Position numbers and translations under genes: made by a program
DNA from: DAOTZU01 sp034433995
Lineage (GTDB): Bacteria; Chloroflexota; Anaerolineae; UBA1429
DNA: 8,534 nucleotides
Reading direction: 5' to 3'
NCBI GenBank assembly: GCA_034433995.1
Contig: DAOTZU010000270.1
Location: forward strand, 1 to 8,534
The notes under the pieces: generated by a model
Database searches by the model: none
What the model saw: only the letters and a program-made list of their open reading frames with translations
What the model was told of the DNA's origin: nothing
In this document: positions 5,582-8,534 of the stretch, in pieces
Numbering within the stretch: the stretch's first letter is position 1
Layout of the letters: each line of letters opens with the position of its first letter

Positions 5582-6658
5582 CTATTCCTCGCCGGCGATA
5601 AAGGCCTCCACCCGGCGCCGCGCCTCCTCGTCATCGAATTGCACCGGCGGCGACTTCATGAAATAGGCCGAGGGCGCCACGATGGCCCCCGATAGCCCAC
5701 GGTCCTTGGCGATCTTGCAGCACCGCACCGCGTCAATCACCACGCCGGCCGAGTTGGGCGAATCCCAGACCTCCAGCTTGCACTCCAGCCGCAGAGGCAC
5801 CTCGCCGAAGGTCGTCCCCTCCATCATGATGTAGCAGAACTTGCGGTCGGTGAGCCAGGGGACATAATCGCTGGGGCCCACATGGATATTATCGGGATCC
5901 AGGGGATAATCCAGTTGGCTGGTGACGGCATTGGTCTTGGAGATTTTTTTCGATTCCAGCCGATCGCGCTCCAACATGTTGTAGAAATCCATGTTGCCGC
6001 CGAAATTGAGCTGGTAGGTGCGATCCAAGCGCACGCCGCGCATGCGGAAGAGGTGGGTCAGCACGCGATGGGTGATGGTGGCGCCTACCTGGCTCTTGAT
6101 GTCATCGCCGATGATGGGCAATCCCCGGTCCTTGAAGCGCTGCTGCCAGTAGGCCTCACGGGCGATAAAGACGGGGATGCAGTTCACCATGCCGCAGCCG
6201 GCGTCCAGGATCTGCTGCACGTACCATTTGGTGGCCATCTCGGAGCCAACGGGCAGGTAGTTGATCACCACGTCGGTTTTGGTATCCCGGAGGATACCGA
6301 CGATATCCGCCGTCTGGCCGGGGGCTTTGGTGATGCGCTCCTTGAGATATTTTCCCAGACCGTCGTGGGTCATGCCGCGATAGACGGGAACTCCCATGTA
6401 GGGCACGTCGGCGAATTTGATGGTGTTATTCGGCCCGGCCCAGATGGCCTCGGAAAGGTCCTTCCCTACCTTCTCGGCGTCTATATCAAAGGCCGCCGTG
6501 AACTCGATATCGCCTACGTGGTAGCCGCCGAGACGGGGGTGCATCAACCCCGGAATGAATTGGTCATCGGGGGCGTTGCGGTAAAAGTACACCCCTTGCA
6601 CCAACGAACAGGCGCAGTTGCCCACGCCGATGATGGCCACTCTCACTTTGTCGCCCAT
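5582..6658 (-). CDS. ino1: Inositol-3-phosphate synthase (myo-inositol-1-phosphate synthase)
   Basis: The 358-aa product converts glucose 6-phosphate to 1L-myo-inositol 1-phosphate by internal NAD oxidation and reduction. Seen: Rossmann motif IIGVGNCACS (9-18), IINYLP-type segment VVINYLPVGSE (130-140), the hallmark GDDIKSQVGAT (184-194), LNFGGNMDFYNM (217-228), the SKKISKTNA stretch with its conserved lysines (236-244), and LEVWDSPNSAG (295-305). The size fits the short actinobacterial/archaeal class (about 360 aa) rather than the eukaryotic class of over 500 aa. The ATG at 6658 has AGGAGG 7 nt upstream and gives the expected MGDKVRVAIIG start. It is a monocistronic unit with its own promoter and a hairpin terminator. 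The product could feed phosphatidylinositol-type lipids, di-inositol-phosphate solutes, mycothiol-like thiols or aminocyclitols; the two nearby DegT aminotransferases make the last worth considering. No phosphatase or inositol dehydrogenase is seen here. Confidence 0.96.
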   Translation of the reverse strand: MGDKVRVAIIGVGNCACSLVQGVYFYRNAPDDQFIPGLMHPRLGGYHVGDIEFTAAFDIDAEKVGKDLSEAIWAGPNNTIKFADVPYMGVPVYRGMTHDGLGKYLKERITKAPGQTADIVGILRDTKTDVVINYLPVGSEMATKWYVQQILDAGCGMVNCIPVFIAREAYWQQRFKDRGLPIIGDDIKSQVGATITHRVLTHLFRMRGVRLDRTYQLNFGGNMDFYNMLERDRLESKKISKTNAVTSQLDYPLDPDNIHVGPSDYVPWLTDRKFCYIMMEGTTFGEVPLRLECKLEVWDSPNSAGVVIDAVRCCKIAKDRGLSGAIVAPSAYFMKSPPVQFDDEEARRRVEAFIAGEE

Positions 6659-6694
6659 CCCATCCCCTCCTGGCAAGGTCGCTAGAAATCTCAC

Positions 6695-6713
6695 GCCGGC
6701 CCATGGGTCCGGC
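6695..6713 (-). promoter_or_regulatory. Hairpin in the leader of the inositol phosphate synthase mRNA
   Basis: GCCGG/CCGGC arms around a CCCATGGG core, with one unpaired base, lie in the predicted leader of about 62 nt, some 37 nt before the start codon. The fold is short and may be incidental in GC-rich DNA. Confidence 0.3.
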
Positions 6714-6726
6714 CACATTGCCGCTG

Positions 6727-6755
6727 ATGATACCCCAGATGGGGCGCGGCGTCAA
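6727..6755 (-). promoter_or_regulatory. Sigma70-like promoter of the inositol phosphate synthase gene
   Basis: Minus strand: TTGACG (6750-6755, 5 of 6), exactly 17 nt, TATCAT (6727-6732, 5 of 6). It lies directly after the T-tract of the upstream terminator, so the gene is an independent transcription unit. Predicted start is near 6720. Confidence 0.7.
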
Positions 6756-6767
6756 AAGTTGGGAGAC

Positions 6768-6805
6768 AAAAAATCCCTGCCCAGTCCTTGGGGGCTGTGG
6801 CAGGG
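6768..6805 (-). terminator. Intrinsic terminator after the 34-aa peptide gene
   Basis: Minus strand: CCCTGCC (6799-6805) pairs with GGCAGGG (6775-6781). After one unpaired A, CAG/CTG can add three more pairs, and the hairpin is followed by A then TTTTTT (6768-6773). It starts 27 nt after the peptide's stop and separates that unit from the inositol phosphate synthase promoter. Confidence 0.8.
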
Positions 6806-6831
6806 TAGAATCACCCGGTCTGATTCAGGCG

Positions 6832-6936
6832 TTAGGTGCGCTTGCGGGAACGAGATTCCGCCTCGCCCTGGCCAGCGCCGAAGGTGAGCAGAGCCCAGCA
6901 AAGCATCAGGGCGACGATGGTCAGTAGCGTGGTCAT
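6832..6936 (-). CDS. 34-aa single-pass membrane peptide, unknown function
   Basis: This small gene would encode 34 residues: a hydrophobic helix from about residue 4 to 19 (LLTIVALMLCWALLTF), then a polar tail with acidic residues (E25, E27) and a basic end (RSRKRT). The layout suggests a small inner-membrane protein with its charged tail in the cytoplasm. It is not a convincing secreted signal peptide, since the mature part would be nearly nothing. Support for reality: GGAGGG lies 5 nt before the ATG, the reading frame ends in TAA, and a clear intrinsic terminator follows 27 nt later. It lies 215 nt downstream of the second aminotransferase and may share its transcript; I found no convincing promoter of its own. 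The preceding leader carries an anti-Shine-Dalgarno sequence, so translation may be controlled. I do not recognise a family. A membrane toxin, a regulatory peptide or a leftover signal sequence are all possible. Confidence 0.6.
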   Translation of the reverse strand: MTTLLTIVALMLCWALLTFGAGQGEAESRSRKRT

Positions 6937-6937
6937 T

Positions 6938-7041
6938 TCTTCCCTCCGTACATGCGTTCGCTAGCAGCGCGGCGTTGCGTCCTTCCTTTCATCTATCAAG
7001 ACGCAGCTATGCGTTTTTTGATACGGTGGCTGGAGGGAAGA
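6938..7041 (-). promoter_or_regulatory. Candidate cis-regulatory leader with anti-Shine-Dalgarno and alternative hairpins
   Basis: In minus-strand RNA, TCUUCCCUCC (7032-7041) is perfectly complementary over 10 nt to GGAGGGAAGA (6938-6947), the ribosome site of the 34-aa peptide. Between them lies a two-part hairpin: outer arms TATCAA/TTGATA (6994-6999, 7018-7023) and inner arms ACGCA/TGCGT with a TAGC loop (7001-7014). The inner TGCGT arm can instead pair with GACGCA at 6976-6981 or with ACGCA at 6953-6957, so mutually exclusive folds exist. On the plus strand the inner hairpin is followed by TTTTT and would look like a terminator, but no plus-strand gene precedes it. Confidence 0.45.
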
Positions 7042-7108
7042 GAGTGATATTTCTCTGACAAATGCTGAACACGCTGCCCAGCTTGAGCAGGGGGCCTTTG
7101 GCGCGAGC

Positions 7109-7131
7109 GGGGAGAGACTCGGCCTCTCCCC
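7109..7131 (-). terminator. Hairpin just after the second aminotransferase gene, no T-tract
   Basis: GGGGAGAG/CTCTCCCC, a perfect 8-bp stem with a 7-nt loop, starts 20 nt after the stop codon. Without a T-run it is more likely a 3'-end stabilising structure or a partial terminator that allows some read-through into the 34-aa peptide gene. Confidence 0.4.
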
Positions 7132-7151
7132 TTGCTCCCTGCGCAGCGCAA

Positions 7152-8363
7152 CTAGGCCCAGGCCCGCTGCACCTTGCGCGCCGCCGCGATGATGTCATCC
7201 ATGTCCTCTCGGCTGCCCAAGAGCACGTTCTGGTGCAACCACAGGCCGCGGGCGCAGGCCTCGCGCGCCACAGGGAAGACAGGCATGGGCTCCTGGGGCA
7301 GGCCCAACTTCTCTCGCAGAAGACGGATCCGGTTCTGGATCACCTCCGTCTCTGAGAGGGGCTCAGGATATCCCTTGCTCAAGGGGATCCCCTCCGCCCG
7401 CATGGCGGCCACGAACGCGTCAGGTGTGTGGCCACCGAAGGCCTCCGGGCGATACCAGACCCGGAACAGGTGATGGGCGCTGCGGGTGACCCGTGGGTCG
7501 CCGGGCAGGGGTTCCAGGCCCTTGATCTCGCTGAGCCCTTCGGCCAGGTAGGCCGCGTTCTCGGCGCGGCGCTGGCTCTGGGCCTCCAGGCGGGTCAGTT
7601 GCACCCGCAACACCGCCCCAGCCCACTCTGAGAGGCGGTAGTTGCTGGCCATGCGCACGTGTTTATACCATTCTCCGTGGCGTTGGCGGCCCACGTTGCA
7701 CACCGACCAGCACTTTTCCGCCCAGCTCTCGTCGTTGGTGAGGATGATGCCCCCTTCGCCGGCCGTCATGTTTTTGCTGGCCTGGAAGCTGAAGCAGCCC
7801 ATATCGCCGATGGCGCCCACCTTGCGCCCCTGCCAGATGGCCCCATGGGCTTGGGCCGCATCCTCGATGACTACCAGGCCGTGGCGTCGGGCGATCTCCA
7901 GGATGGCATCCATATCCGCCGGCTCGCCGGCGAAATGCACCGGCATGATGGCCTTGGTCCGCGGGGTGATGGCCGCCTCGATCTGGCCGGGGTCAATGTT
8001 CCACGTGTTGGGCAGGATATCCACGAACCGGGGGATGGCGCCCGTCAAAAGGGCCGAGTTGGCCGTGGCGATAAAGGTGTAGGGCGTGGTGATCACCTCA
8101 TCTCCCAGGCCGATGTTGGCCGCCCGCAGGCACACCTCCAGGGCGGCGCTGCAATTGGTCACGGCGACGCCATAGCGGGCATCGTGGTGGGCGGCGAACT
8201 CTTGCTCGAACTGCTTCACCTGGGTGCCGCCAGGCGCCCACCATTGGCCGGAGCGTACCACCGCCACCACGGCGGCCTCCTCGCCTTCGTCCCATTGGGG
8301 CCAGGTGGGATAGGGTTTGGTGCGCACGGGCGCGCCACCATCAATCGCCAACTTGGTTTGCAT
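7152..8363 (-). CDS. DegT/DnrJ/EryC1/StrS family PLP-dependent aminotransferase (copy 2)
   Basis: The 403-aa product is a fold-type I aminotransferase of the same branch as the gene at 841-2121, with N-terminal KLAIDGGAPVR (4-14), NCSAAL (70-75), IEDAAQAHGA with D168 (166-175), and FSFQASK with K197 as Schiff-base lysine, then AGEGG. The two copies share these motifs and the PVHF/PVHM segment but differ widely elsewhere (QWWAPGG at 40-46 and the C-terminal half), so they are old paralogues, probably with different substrates. WAPGGTQV, NYRLSEW and the KGYPEPL substrate-site region are typical of keto-sugar and scyllo-inosose aminotransferases. The ATG at 8363 has AGGAGGT 10 nt upstream. It has its own promoter and may be transcribed together with the 34-aa peptide gene. 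Likely donor is glutamate or glutamine; the acceptor cannot be told from sequence alone. Confidence 0.95.
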   Translation of the reverse strand: MQTKLAIDGGAPVRTKPYPTWPQWDEGEEAAVVAVVRSGQWWAPGGTQVKQFEQEFAAHHDARYGVAVTNCSAALEVCLRAANIGLGDEVITTPYTFIATANSALLTGAIPRFVDILPNTWNIDPGQIEAAITPRTKAIMPVHFAGEPADMDAILEIARRHGLVVIEDAAQAHGAIWQGRKVGAIGDMGCFSFQASKNMTAGEGGIILTNDESWAEKCWSVCNVGRQRHGEWYKHVRMASNYRLSEWAGAVLRVQLTRLEAQSQRRAENAAYLAEGLSEIKGLEPLPGDPRVTRSAHHLFRVWYRPEAFGGHTPDAFVAAMRAEGIPLSKGYPEPLSETEVIQNRIRLLREKLGLPQEPMPVFPVAREACARGLWLHQNVLLGSREDMDDIIAAARKVQRAWA

Positions 8364-8398
8364 ATCCCGGGTGACCTCCTACCTATGATAAGTGCCTC

Positions 8399-8427
8399 AT
8401 TCTAACCGCTTGGCCAGGTTCGGGCAA
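8399..8427 (-). promoter_or_regulatory. Promoter of the second aminotransferase gene
   Basis: Minus strand: TTGCCC (8422-8427, 4 of 6), 17 nt, TAGAAT (8399-8404, 5 of 6). Predicted start near 8392 gives a leader of about 29 nt containing the AGGAGGT ribosome site. Confidence 0.6.
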
Positions 8428-8441
8428 ACCGGGGCTTTGAC

Positions 8442-8470
8442 TTGGCAAATCGGCGCGCAACGTCTAGAAT
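8442..8470 (+). promoter_or_regulatory. Promoter of the gene that starts at the right edge
   Basis: TTGGCA (8442-8447, 5 of 6), 17 nt, TAGAAT (8465-8470, 5 of 6). It is divergent from the aminotransferase promoter, with the two -35 boxes 14 nt apart and identical -10 hexamers. Predicted start near 8477. Confidence 0.6.
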
Positions 8471-8503
8471 AAGAAACAACCTAAACACGTAAGGATGGCG
8501 ACC

Positions 8504-8534
8504 ATGACAGACGACACGTGCTACACTACGACTA
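8504..8534 (+). CDS. Start of an unidentified gene, cut by the window edge
   Basis: Ten codons are visible (MTDDTCYTTT). AAGG lies 9 nt before this ATG; an in-frame ATG at 8495, three codons earlier, sits directly on that AAGG and is less likely. A good promoter is placed 34 nt upstream, which is why I accept it as a gene. Too little is present for any functional call. Confidence 0.45.
   Translation, partial: MTDDTCYTTT

Noticed and set aside
4354..5634. 426-codon minus-strand open frame opposite the DUF362 gene
   Set aside because: The plus-strand frame has clear DUF362 motifs and a strong ribosome site. The minus frame runs through the bidirectional terminator and has no motifs; it is a codon-bias shadow.
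5882..6685. 267-codon plus-strand open frame opposite the inositol phosphate synthase gene
   Set aside because: Shadow of a certain gene; rich in His/Gly/Val/Asp as expected for reverse-frame translation.
6994..7023. Plus-strand hairpin followed by T5, which looks like an intrinsic terminator
   Set aside because: No plus-strand gene or promoter precedes it for kilobases. I treat it as part of the minus-strand leader structure.
7007..7198. 63-codon minus-strand frame overlapping the end of the second aminotransferase
   Set aside because: It overlaps the real gene in another frame, has an Arg/Ser/Gly-rich start and no ribosome site.
1..8534. CRISPR array, tRNA, rRNA, insertion sequence or integrase
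   Set aside because: I looked for spaced direct repeats, cloverleaf-type segments, terminal inverted repeats and transposase or recombinase motifs and found none.

Overview
This is a high-GC bacterial window (most of it looks about 60-65% GC) with strong AGGAGG-type ribosome binding sites and sigma70-like promoters. It carries chromosomal metabolic genes, plus a visibly more AT-rich restriction-modification (R-M) module at the left edge. No gene fixes the taxon. The gene types, the single-gene transcription units, and the short GCTGNNN heptad and CGGAT-type intergenic repeats would fit a Chloroflexota-like (Anaerolineae-type) genome, but this is a low-confidence inference.

Left edge (1-840, minus strand): a PD-(D/E)XK nuclease gene, then after 3 nt the 5' part of a D12-class (Dam-like) adenine methyltransferase that runs off the window. 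The spacer to the right holds two candidate promoters. One has a perfect TTGACA box and a 160-nt untranslated stretch before the nuclease.

Centre-left (841-4353, minus strand): a DegT/DnrJ/EryC1/StrS PLP aminotransferase; a structured repeat-bearing spacer; a stand-alone homocysteine S-methyltransferase domain protein of the MetH N-terminal type; and a 340-aa protein of unknown function whose C-terminal region carries an R-N-x3-H motif typical of HEPN RNase domains.

Centre-right (4354-5581): two nearly abutting divergent promoters separate the HEPN-like gene from a plus-strand DUF362 gene. That gene converges on the next one across a perfect 11-bp terminator hairpin.

Right (5582-8534): an inositol-3-phosphate synthase with its own promoter; an intrinsic terminator; a 34-aa single-pass membrane peptide whose Shine-Dalgarno is perfectly complementary over 10 nt to a site 84 nt upstream in the same transcript; a second DegT-family aminotransferase; then divergent promoters and the first codons of an unknown plus-strand gene.

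Functionally, the inositol phosphate synthase and the two sugar/cyclitol aminotransferases could supply an aminocyclitol or amino-sugar pathway, but the oxidoreductase and phosphatase expected for it are not in the window. The two most unusual signals are the possible RNA switch before the tiny membrane peptide (6832-7041) and the compact R-M module with its long leader.
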